Origin: Halobacteriales archaeon
Lineage (GTDB): Archaea > Thermoplasmatota > SW-10-69-26 > JACQPN01 > JAIVGT01
NCBI GenBank assembly: GCA_020201485.1
Contig: JAIVGT010000251.1
Location: 1-6,210 of the forward strand
Direction: 5' to 3'
DNA: 6,210 nucleotides
Both the position numbers and the translations under genes were made by a program. Positions 1-6,109 of the stretch are shown here, piece after piece. Position 1 is the first letter of the stretch; the number at the start of each line of letters is the position of its first letter. The notes under the pieces were generated by a model. The model was given only the letters and a program-made list of their open reading frames with translations, was not told the origin of the DNA and ran no database searches.

Positions 1-959
1 AACATGTCCTCGGCGTGCTGCCCGACGAAGCCGACCTCGCGCGCGAGCTTCGGCCGCGGCGTGCGCATCGGGTCGAGCCCGGCGACGAGGACGGTGCCGC
101 TGGTCCGGGGCGCGAGGCCGGCGAGCGCGCGCAGCAACGTGCTCTTGCCCGACCCGTTCGGACCCATGAGGAGGGTGACGCCGTGGCCGAGCTCGAGCGA
201 CGCGCCGCGCAGCACCTCGCGCCCGCCGAGCGCGACGCGCACGTCCTCGGCACGCACCAACGGCCAGACCGCTCCGGGGGGGCGCGGCCTCGCTGCGTGG
301 CCGGCCAGGGGCGGAGCGCGCGACACGATGCTGCCGCCCGCGACGTGCATCGTGGGCAGCCCGCGCAGCTCGCGCGCGCGGTGCTCGACGACGAGGACCG
401 CCGGCTCGGGCTTGCGCAGCCAGGCCGCCTCGCGCCGCGCCCAGGCCGCGTCCAGGCCGCCGAGCGGCTCGTCGAGGAGCAGCGCGCGGGGCTCACCAGC
501 GCGGAGCGCGGCGAGCGCGAGGCGCTTCAGCTCGCCTCCGCTCAGCGTGTGCAGGGGCCGGCCGAGCAGCGCTTCGAGGGCTCCGGCGCGCACCGCCCGC
601 GCCATGCGCTCCTCGACGTCGCGCCGCGGCAGACCGAGGTTCTCCAGGCGGAAGCTCAGCTCCGCTTCGGCATCGGGCTGGGCGAGCATGGCCGATGCGT
701 CCTGGAACAGCAGGCCGGCGAAGCGCGCGAGCCGGGGCGTGGGTGTGCGGAGCGCGTCCATCCCTGCGACCTTGGCGCTGCCTGCGACCGCCAAGCCCGG
801 CCGGCGCAGCCCGAGGAGCGCGCGGAGCAGCGTGCTCTTGCCGCAGCCGCTCGGCCCGGCGAGGAGGCGCGCCCGGCCTTCGGAAACATGCAGGTCCGCG
901 TCGCGCAGCAGCGTCCGGCCCTCGGCCTGCAAGGACAAGCCCCCGACCTGGATGCTCAT
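1..959 (-). CDS. Tandem ABC ATPase, ECF (energy-coupling factor) type, 3' end outside window
   Basis: Predicted cytoplasmic ATPase subunit powering an ECF-type cofactor or metal-ion importer. It reads from ATG at 959 down to the left edge (319 complete codons, no stop), so the gene is partial. The first nucleotide-binding domain is complete: Walker A GPSGCGKST (residues 35-43), Q-loop LLFQD (Q86), signature LSGGE (139-143), Walker B LLLDEP (160-165), D-loop GGLDA and H-loop VVEHR (H193). A second domain begins near residue 231 with Walker A GPNGSGKST (266-274) and its Q-loop at Q314, where the window ends. The phrase LSFRLENLGLP after the first Q-loop is typical of CbiO/EcfA-like ATPases, and two fused domains recall YkoD-like double ATPases. 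Its ATG overlaps the upstream regulator stop (ATGA, 956-959), so the two are probably co-transcribed and translationally coupled. The substrate cannot be read from the ATPase. Transmembrane T and S components are expected further left but are not visible. Confidence 0.9.
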   Translation of the reverse strand, partial: MSIQVGGLSLQAEGRTLLRDADLHVSEGRARLLAGPSGCGKSTLLRALLGLRRPGLAVAGSAKVAGMDALRTPTPRLARFAGLLFQDASAMLAQPDAEAELSFRLENLGLPRRDVEERMARAVRAGALEALLGRPLHTLSGGELKRLALAALRAGEPRALLLDEPLGGLDAAWARREAAWLRKPEPAVLVVEHRARELRGLPTMHVAGGSIVSRAPPLAGHAARPRPPGAVWPLVRAEDVRVALGGREVLRGASLELGHGVTLLMGPNGSGKSTLLRALAGLAPRTSGTVLVAGLDPMRTPRPKLAREVGFVGQHAEDM

Positions 960-1777
960 GCCCGGCCTCGCACGCTGTGGAGCGCGAGCCGCACCGGGCT
1001 GAGCGCGTCCTCGTTCAAGGCTTCGAGCTCGTCCAGCGCGAAGCGGAGCTGCCCCGGGCTCACGAGCAGGAGCACGTCCAGGCCGAGCTGGGCCGCGTGG
1101 TGGCTGGCGTGCGCCGCCGCGAAGCCGAAGTCGGGGCCCAGGCCGGCGCGCGCCGCGAGCACCTGCGCCTCCGTGCCGAGCGCGCCCACGCGCTGCACCT
1201 TGCCCTTCCACCGCGCCAGGCTCCGCGCGCTCCGCGTCGTGGCGCTGCCGGGAGCCTCGGGCACCTCGAGCACGTGGACGCGGCCGGGCCGCAGCTCGAC
1301 CAGGCCCTCCAGGCCGCGCACGTCGAGCAGCTCGCCGGCGCGCGCGTCCTGCGCCGCCGTGCCCTGCGATGGGCTGCGCGCCCCGGGCTTGGCCACGAGC
1401 ATGCCCTCGTGCATGAACAGCCCGACGCGCTGCCCCTCGCGCACGCGCGCGCCCGCGACCGCCGCGCAGCGTTCGATGACGTGGATGCGCTGGTACGCCG
1501 CGTCGCTGAACCCCTTCAGCTCCCCCACGCCCTCCTGCAACGCCTGCAGGCCCTTCGGCGTCAGCTCGTAGCGCCCGCGCCCGGCGCGCACCAGGCCCGC
1601 GCGCTGCGCCTCCTGCACGTAGTTGCTCACGCCCTGCACCGTCATGCCCAGCTTGTCCGCCAGGCCGCGCAGCTTCGTGTGCGTCCCGCGTTGGACCTCC
1701 AGGAGCAGGAGGAGCCGGGTGAGGGAGGCCTTGTCGCGGAGGAGGCGCACGGGTCCGGGCAGGGCGCGATGGCCCAA
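956..1777 (-). CDS. Archaeal winged-helix transcriptional regulator (MarR-like HTH plus DUF7839-like C-terminal domain)
   Basis: Probable DNA-binding regulator of the flanking genes, 273 residues from the start used here. The N-terminal part is a winged helix: a leading helix (TRLLLLLEV, about 20-28), a helix-turn-helix LADKLGMTVQGVSNYVQEA (about 39-57), then a wing RAGRGRYELTPKGLQAL (64-80). The C-terminal part, with VGLFMHEGMLVA (118-129) and an AxxDAxxGE stretch near 141-149, resembles the domain I know as DUF7839 in archaeal regulators, which may bind an effector. No ATG start is available. The longest frame opens with GTG at 1846, but that would code through the 20-bp dyad. TTG at 1777 or GTG at 1750 puts the start just before the conserved LLRDK segment. 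I chose TTG at 1777 because an AT-rich element at 1794-1802 lies about 20 bases upstream, which suits leaderless archaeal transcription. The stop overlaps the ATPase start. The target and effector are inferred from position only. Confidence 0.8.
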   Translation of the reverse strand: MGHRALPGPVRLLRDKASLTRLLLLLEVQRGTHTKLRGLADKLGMTVQGVSNYVQEAQRAGLVRAGRGRYELTPKGLQALQEGVGELKGFSDAAYQRIHVIERCAAVAGARVREGQRVGLFMHEGMLVAKPGARSPSQGTAAQDARAGELLDVRGLEGLVELRPGRVHVLEVPEAPGSATTRSARSLARWKGKVQRVGALGTEAQVLAARAGLGPDFGFAAAHASHHAAQLGLDVLLLVSPGQLRFALDELEALNEDALSPVRLALHSVRGRA

Positions 1778-1793
1778 GAAGGTTCGCCCGGAA

Positions 1794-1802
1794 CCTATTT
1801 GG
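1794..1802. promoter_or_regulatory. AT-rich TATA-like element in divergent promoter region
   Basis: CCTATTTGG (CCAAATAGG on the other strand) is the only AT-rich run between the divergent starts at 1777 and 1864. It is nearly symmetrical. On the minus strand it sits about 20 bases before the TTG start of the regulator. On the plus strand it would place transcription start near 1820-1825, leaving a leader of about 40 bases before 1864. It is a weak match to the archaeal TATA consensus, so assignment to one or both directions is tentative. Confidence 0.35.
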
Positions 1803-1823
1803 CGAGCAGCCGCGCTTCCACCC

Positions 1824-1843
1824 CGCTTGACTCCGGTCAAGCG
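1824..1843. promoter_or_regulatory. Perfect 20-bp inverted repeat, candidate operator or leader hairpin
   Basis: CGCTTGAC-TCCG-GTCAAGCG has eight perfectly complementary base pairs flanking four central bases. It lies between the divergent regulator and toroid genes, beyond the TATA-like element at 1794-1802 and nine bases before the ribosome binding site at 1852. Size and symmetry suit a dimeric winged-helix repressor, and the adjacent minus-strand regulator is the obvious candidate. In plus-strand RNA the same sequence forms an 8-bp stem closed by C(UCCG)G, a member of the stable UNCG tetraloop class, so a role in the mRNA leader is an alternative. Confidence 0.6.
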
Positions 1844-1851
1844 CACTTGAT

Positions 1852-1863
1852 GGAGGACGGAGG
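1852..1863 (+). promoter_or_regulatory. Double Shine-Dalgarno motif for the toroid gene
   Basis: GGAGG at 1852-1856 lies seven bases before the ATG at 1864, an ideal spacing for the archaeal anti-SD CCUCC. A second GGAGG (1859-1863) touches the ATG and is probably too close to act. This supports 1864 as the real start. Confidence 0.6.
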
Positions 1864-2880
1864 ATGACGCTCAAGCTCATCACGCTCGCCCTGGCCGCGC
1901 TGCTCGCCGTGCCCGCCCTGGGCCAGGCCGCGCCCGAGGACGCCGCGCACCGCGCGCTCGACTACCTGGCCAGCCTGCAGCAGCCCGATGGCCGCATCGG
2001 CGCCACGTCGGACGCGGCGTGGAGCGCCATCGCCTTCGCCCGTGCCGGCAGGCCGCCCTCGGAGCTGCGCCACGGCGGGGCGAGCCTGTGCGACGCCGTG
2101 CTCGCCGACACGCTCCCGGACATGACCGAGACCAGCCTGGCGCGGCAGATGCTCGCCGTCAGCGCTTGCGGGCTCGACGTCCGCACCGCCCTGCCCTTCG
2201 ACCCCCTCGCCGAGCTGCGCAGCCGGAGCGATGGCACGCAGGTCGGGAACCCGTGCCTGCTGAACGACGACGTCTTCGCCCTGCAAGCCTTGGCCGCGGC
2301 CGGCGTGCCGAACGATGATGCCCTTGTTGCGCAGGAGCGGGCCGTCGTCCTCGCCAACCAGCAGCCGGGCGGCGGGTGGAGCTTCGCCACGCTCGACCCC
2401 ATCGCTTGCCCGGACAGCACGGCGTTCGGCCTCGTGTTCACGGACGTGGACACGACGAGCGCCGGGCTCGTCGCGCTCCTGCACACCGGGAGCTCGGGCA
2501 CCGACCCGGCCATCTTGCGGGGCATCGCGTACATCAAGCTCGGGCAGGGTGTCGATGGCGGGTGCAGCGGTGGGCTGCTGAACCAAGCCGTGGGCCTGGC
2601 CTTCGACGCGAGCGCGCTCGACCTCGAGCAGGCGCAGCGCGACCTGGGCAGCAACGCCGACAGCACGAGTTGGGGCGTGATGGGGCTGCACGCGGCGGGG
2701 CAGGACCCGGCGGGCCCGCTCTGGACGCTGCCCGCGGACCACAACCTCGTGAACTACCTGCTCACCCTGCAGGCGCAGGACGGGCGGTTCGCCTGGGAGC
2801 CGGGGAACCCCGGTTTCTCCCCGTTGAGCACCACCGCCTGGGCCGCGACCGCGCTCCTCGGGCACGACTTCGTGGCGTGA
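1864..2880 (+). CDS. Secreted alpha/alpha-toroid protein with prenyltransferase/squalene-cyclase-type repeats, transcobalamin alpha-domain-like
   Basis: Exported protein of 338 residues, predicted to fold as an alpha/alpha barrel. Residues 1-22 form a Sec-type signal peptide: a Lys, a hydrophobic core, and likely cleavage at GQA|AP. The mature part has repeated helical units with Gln/Asp-Gly turns: LASLQQPDGRIG (35-46), ANQQPGGGWSF (164-174), GQGVDGGCSGG (227-237) and LQAQDGRFAW (302-311). Companion helices include DVDTTSAGLVAL (194-205), STSWGVMGL (267-275) and STTAWAATALLG (322-333). This pattern is shared by prenyltransferase-repeat proteins and the barrel domain of transcobalamin/intrinsic factor. 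DVDTT resembles the class II cyclase DxDD motif but lacks the third acidic residue. With the short length and export signal, that argues against a terpene cyclase. Five cysteines (76, 102, 131, 182, 234) could form disulfides. The next gene starts 4 bases after its stop. Ligand binding is inferred from the partner gene. Confidence 0.85.
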   Translation: MTLKLITLALAALLAVPALGQAAPEDAAHRALDYLASLQQPDGRIGATSDAAWSAIAFARAGRPPSELRHGGASLCDAVLADTLPDMTETSLARQMLAVSACGLDVRTALPFDPLAELRSRSDGTQVGNPCLLNDDVFALQALAAAGVPNDDALVAQERAVVLANQQPGGGWSFATLDPIACPDSTAFGLVFTDVDTTSAGLVALLHTGSSGTDPAILRGIAYIKLGQGVDGGCSGGLLNQAVGLAFDASALDLEQAQRDLGSNADSTSWGVMGLHAAGQDPAGPLWTLPADHNLVNYLLTLQAQDGRFAWEPGNPGFSPLSTTAWAATALLGHDFVA

Positions 2881-2884
2881 GCCC

Positions 2885-3613
2885 ATGCTGCGCGCCGTGC
2901 TGGTCCTGGTGCTCGTCCTGGCCAGCGTCCCCGCGGGCGCGCAGGACCTGCGCGTGCACGTGCGCGTCGAGGGCCGGCAGCAGACCTGGTTCGACGGGTG
3001 GGTCCCGCTGCGCGACGCGTTCCCGCTCGTCGCGACGAGCGGCCGCGCGTACACGCTGGATGCCCACACGCCGCTCGGCGCGCTCGCCGCGACCGGCCTC
3101 GCGCTGCGCGTGAGCGACGAGTTCGACGACTTGGAGCCGCTCGCGGTGCAGGGCGAGTACGCCTGGGACACGGCGTGGTGGGACTACCGCGTGGACTGGG
3201 TGCAGACCAACTACGGCCCGCAATCGCAATGGCTGGCCGGTGGAGCGCCGGCCCACGCGCTGGCGGACGGCAGCGAGCTGCTCTGGTACGTCGCCCGGCA
3301 TTTCGAGACGCCGCTGCATGTCACGGCCCTCAGCCCGGGGATCGGACCTGGACCCTGCGCGCAGGCGGTGGAGGTGCAGACCCTCGCGCTCGACGTGAAC
3401 CACGAGGCGGGCCAGCCCTGGCCTCCGGTCGCGTGGACCCCGGCCGCGCTCGCCGCGCTGCGCGGGAGCACGAGCCCGTGGGCGGTCGCCGGCGCAGGTC
3501 TCGCGGTCGTGGAGGGATCGGGGGACGTCTGGGCCGAGGAGCCCGCGCTGCCGCTCGCGGCGACCCACCTGACGCGCAGCGAACGCATCGCAATGGCCTG
3601 CCCTGCGCGTTAG
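2885..3613 (+). CDS. Secreted DUF4430-like (transcobalamin C-terminal-domain-like) protein
   Basis: Exported protein of 242 residues. Residues 1-19 are a signal peptide with a long Val/Leu core and an AGA|Q cleavage site. Residues about 22-137 follow the DUF4430 plan: a first strand VHVRVEG, TPLGALAATGLALRV (62-76, the TxLxAL element), a Trp-rich W98-W99-DYRVDW strand, and a closing DGSELLWYV strand (128-136). DUF4430 is related to the beta domain that caps B12 in transcobalamin and intrinsic factor. Residues 140-242 form a further region I do not recognise, rich in Pro, Trp and Ala, with two cysteines (158, 239) that could pair. There is no C-terminal membrane anchor or lipobox, so it is released or held by a partner. 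It starts 4 bases after the toroid gene with no clear Shine-Dalgarno, suggesting translational coupling. The pair probably acts together outside the membrane. DUF4430 assignment rests on pattern, not on a search. Confidence 0.8.
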   Translation: MLRAVLVLVLVLASVPAGAQDLRVHVRVEGRQQTWFDGWVPLRDAFPLVATSGRAYTLDAHTPLGALAATGLALRVSDEFDDLEPLAVQGEYAWDTAWWDYRVDWVQTNYGPQSQWLAGGAPAHALADGSELLWYVARHFETPLHVTALSPGIGPGPCAQAVEVQTLALDVNHEAGQPWPPVAWTPAALAALRGSTSPWAVAGAGLAVVEGSGDVWAEEPALPLAATHLTRSERIAMACPAR

Positions 3614-3615
3614 CG

Positions 3616-3645
3616 CGCACATTCGTGCGAGAAAGGCGTACTTTC
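3616..3645. repeat. Two adjacent short inverted repeats after the secreted-protein operon
   Basis: CGCAC-ATTC-GTGCG (3616-3629) and GAAAG-GCGTA-CTTTC (3631-3645) are back-to-back perfect 5-bp stems just after the stop codon at 3613. They might mark the 3' end of the upstream mRNA. No T-rich tract of the kind that ends archaeal transcripts follows, so a terminator is not established, and 5-bp stems occur by chance in such GC-rich DNA. Confidence 0.3.
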
Positions 3646-3666
3646 GGCGACCTCCGCCAAGAACCC

Positions 3667-3674
3667 ATATATAG
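3667..3674 (+). promoter_or_regulatory. Archaeal TATA box for topA
   Basis: ATATATAG (within CCCATATATAGACC) is a striking AT island in GC-rich DNA and a close match to the archaeal TATA consensus. A purine-containing stretch CCAAGAA lies just upstream, where the BRE would be. Transcription would start about 25 bases on, near 3695-3698, giving a leader of about 60 bases before the ATG at 3760. It separates topA from the upstream operon as an independent transcription unit. Confidence 0.75.
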
Positions 3675-3712
3675 ACCGGCCAGCCGTCCGGCCGCCGACC
3701 ACGCTGCGTCGG

Positions 3713-3745
3713 TCCCCGGCTCCGAGGCCGGCACCGCGCCGGGGA
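3713..3745 (+). promoter_or_regulatory. Leader hairpin of topA overlapping its candidate Shine-Dalgarno
   Basis: TCCCCGGC (3713-3720) is perfectly complementary to GCCGGGGA (3738-3745), an 8-bp GC-rich stem with a 17-base loop that can pair internally (GCCGGC at 3728-3733). The 3' arm contains most of GGGGAGAT (3741-3748), the only purine-rich ribosome-binding candidate before the ATG at 3760. Folding would hide it. Regulation is inferred, not shown. Confidence 0.45.
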
Positions 3746-3759
3746 GATAGCGCCGGACC

Positions 3760-6108
3760 ATGGCCAAGAAACCGAAGCCGGAACCGAACGCCCAGCCGGA
3801 GGAGGCCGCCCCCGAGGCAGCCGCCGACGACGCGAAGCCCGTTCCGCCGAAGCGCAAGGCCAAGAAGGCGAAGCCCAAGCAGGCTGCTCCCGAGAACGGC
3901 ACGGAGGCGGGAGAGCCCGAGTCCCCGCGCGCCAAGGTCATCCCGGGCGACCTCATCATCGCGGAGAAGAACCTCGCCGCGAAGAAGCTCGCCGACCTGC
4001 TCGGCGATGGCAAGGTCAAGAAGGGCAAGGTCAAGGGCGTCGACACCTACGACATCACGTGGCAGGGCGGCCGGCGCGCCACGCTCATCGGCCTCAAGGG
4101 CCACATCGTCGAGCTCACCTACCCGAAGAAGTACAAATCGTGGCAGCGGGTCCCGCTGCAGGAGCTCGTCCTCGCGGACCCGGAGCGCATCGTCAAGGAG
4201 AAGGGCATCGGCGACGCGCTGAAGACCCTGGCGCGCGACGCGGAACGCGTCATCATCGCCACCGACTTCGACCGCGAGGGCGAGCTCATCGGCGTCGAGG
4301 CCCTGGAGCAGGTGAAGAAGGCGCGCACGGAGCCGTTCGAGGTGAAGCGTGCCCGCTACAGCGCGTTCACGAAGACGGAGATCAGCCGCGCCTTCGGCGC
4401 GCTGAGCAAGCTCGACATGAACCTCGCGGACAGCGCGCACGCCCGGCAGGTCGTGGACCTGGCGTGGGGCGCGGTGCTCACGCGCTTCATCAGCCTCGCC
4501 AGCAGCCAGTACGGCCAGGACTACCTGAGCGTGGGGCGCGTGCAGAGCCCGACGCTCGCCGTCCTCGTGGACAAGGAGAAGGAGATCCGCAAGTTCGTCC
4601 CCACGCCCTACTGGGAGTTCAGCGCCAAGCTCCACCACCAGAACATCGACTTCCTCGCCGGCCACGCGCACGGCCGCTACGACACCGAGGCCGAGGCGCA
4701 GGCGGTGCACGCGCGCATCCAGGGCGCGGACCAGGCCAAGGTGCAGAGCGTGGAGAAGAAGGAGCGCCGCGAACGCGCCCCCGAGCCCTTCAACACCACG
4801 GCCTTCCTCGCCGCTGCCACCCGGCTCGGCCTGAGCGCGGCGCGCGCCATGAACCTCGCCGAGGGCCTGTACATGAAGGGCCTGCTCAGCTACCCGCGCA
4901 CGGACAACACGGAGTATCCCTCTTCCCTGCCCCTCAAGGACATGGTGCAGAAGCTCACGACGAGCCAGGAGCTGGGCCATCTCGCGGAGCGCATCCTGGA
5001 GCAACCGGAGCTGAAGCCCACCTCGGGCAAGAAGCGCGACCCGGCGCACCCGCCCATCACGCCCCAGGAGTCTGCCAGCAAGGTCGACCTGCAGCCGGAC
5101 GAGTGGAAGGTCTATGAGCTCGTCACGCGCCGCTTCCTCGCCACGCTCGCGCCCGACGCCAAGCTCCTGAACATCAAGGCCGTGTTCGACATCCGGGGCG
5201 AGGCGTTCAGCAGCACGGGCATGGCCGTGCTCGAAGCGGGCTGGAAGGCCTATTACCCGTACAGCGGGGCGAAGGAGAGCATCCTCCCGCCCCTGCGCGA
5301 GGGCGAGCAGGTGCGCGTCCTGGGCATCGACCTCGACGCGAAGATGACGCAGCCGCCGAAGCGCATCAGCCAGGGCAAGCTGCTGGAGCTGATGGAGGAG
5401 CTCGGCCTGGGCACGAAGTCCACGCGCCACGAGATCATCAAGAAGCTCTACGACCGCGGGTACATCCAGAACAGCCCGCCCCAGCCGGGCGAGGCGGCGT
5501 TCGCCGTCGTGGAGGCGCTGGAGAACCACGCCCCGCACATCGCCAAGCCGGACATGACGGCGCAGCTCGAGCGCGAGATGGACGAGATCGCCGAGGGGCA
5601 GAAGACGCTCGTGGACGTCGTGGGCGACAGCCGCAAGCTGCTGAGCGAGGTGCTCGTGGAGCTGGAGGCCAACCGCCAGCCCATCGGCGACAGCATCCGC
5701 GAGGCGCTGCGCGAGCAGGCCATCATCGGCAGGTGCGTGCGCTGCAGCAAGGGCCTGATGGTGCGCAAGGCGCGCACGGGCAAGCGGTTCGTCGGCTGCT
5801 CCGGCTACCCGGAGTGCACGCAGACCTACCCCGTGCCGCAGTACGGGCGGATCCAGAAGACGGCCACGATGTGCGCGGCGTGCGACGCGCCCGTCATCAA
5901 GATCCTCAACCCGGGCCGGCGGCCTTGGGTGCTGTGCGTGAACATGCAGTGCCCCAACCGCGAGAAGAAGGTCCTCGAGACGAAGCTCATCCCGGGCACG
6001 GAGCCGCAGAAGGAGATGCCGGATGAGCCGGTGCCGGAGCTGGAGGCGGAGGCCGAGGCTCCCGGCTCGGACGCGCCGACCGAGGTCGAGGAGAAGGCGG
6101 TCGAATAG
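3760..6108 (+). CDS. topA: DNA topoisomerase I, archaeal type IA
   Basis: Cytoplasmic type IA topoisomerase of 782 residues. It relaxes negatively supercoiled DNA by cutting one strand through a 5'-phosphotyrosine and passing the other. A toprim domain begins near 64 with LIIAEKN (Glu69) and carries the metal-binding DFDREGE motif (Asp169, Asp171, Glu173). VGRVQSPTL spans 258-266. The catalytic tyrosine is Tyr378 in LLSYPRTDN, and RISQGKLLELMEELGLGTKSTRHEII lies near 535-560. Two C-terminal Cys4 zinc ribbons are visible: C659-x2-C662-x17-C680-x5-C686 and C705-x2-C708-x17-C726-x4-C731. AEKN and GLKGHIVELT mark it as archaeal rather than bacterial. It has a low-complexity Lys/Pro/Ala/Glu tail of about 60 residues before toprim and an acidic tail (about 750-782). 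Most relatives start close to toprim, but no alternative start looks better and the promoter fits 3760. All key residues are present. The next gene starts two bases after its stop. Confidence 0.97.
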   Translation: MAKKPKPEPNAQPEEAAPEAAADDAKPVPPKRKAKKAKPKQAAPENGTEAGEPESPRAKVIPGDLIIAEKNLAAKKLADLLGDGKVKKGKVKGVDTYDITWQGGRRATLIGLKGHIVELTYPKKYKSWQRVPLQELVLADPERIVKEKGIGDALKTLARDAERVIIATDFDREGELIGVEALEQVKKARTEPFEVKRARYSAFTKTEISRAFGALSKLDMNLADSAHARQVVDLAWGAVLTRFISLASSQYGQDYLSVGRVQSPTLAVLVDKEKEIRKFVPTPYWEFSAKLHHQNIDFLAGHAHGRYDTEAEAQAVHARIQGADQAKVQSVEKKERRERAPEPFNTTAFLAAATRLGLSAARAMNLAEGLYMKGLLSYPRTDNTEYPSSLPLKDMVQKLTTSQELGHLAERILEQPELKPTSGKKRDPAHPPITPQESASKVDLQPDEWKVYELVTRRFLATLAPDAKLLNIKAVFDIRGEAFSSTGMAVLEAGWKAYYPYSGAKESILPPLREGEQVRVLGIDLDAKMTQPPKRISQGKLLELMEELGLGTKSTRHEIIKKLYDRGYIQNSPPQPGEAAFAVVEALENHAPHIAKPDMTAQLEREMDEIAEGQKTLVDVVGDSRKLLSEVLVELEANRQPIGDSIREALREQAIIGRCVRCSKGLMVRKARTGKRFVGCSGYPECTQTYPVPQYGRIQKTATMCAACDAPVIKILNPGRRPWVLCVNMQCPNREKKVLETKLIPGTEPQKEMPDEPVPELEAEAEAPGSDAPTEVEEKAVE

Positions 6109-6109
6109 C

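Noticed and set aside
15..1867. Long plus-strand frames (15-1571 and 695-1867) opposite the ATPase and regulator
   Set aside because: Translations are Arg/Ala/Pro-rich without motifs. The minus strand carries complete Walker, signature and helix-turn-helix motifs over the same bases.
1864..2880. Toroid protein as a squalene-hopene or terpene cyclase
   Set aside because: It has a signal peptide, is about half the length of such cyclases, and has DVDTT in place of the catalytic DxDD motif.
1837..3171. 444-codon minus-strand frame opposite the toroid gene
   Set aside because: Low-complexity Arg/Ala/Gly product with no domain. The plus-strand genes have signal peptides, ribosome binding site and domain patterns.
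3680..3750. Possible tRNA or small structured RNA in the topA leader
   Set aside because: Stems are present, but no TTCGA-type T-loop, no clover-leaf spacing and no anticodon arm could be laid out.
3330..4046. Minus-strand frame spanning the topA promoter region
   Set aside because: It overlaps the start of topA and the end of the DUF4430-like gene, shows no domain, and looks like another GC-driven shadow.
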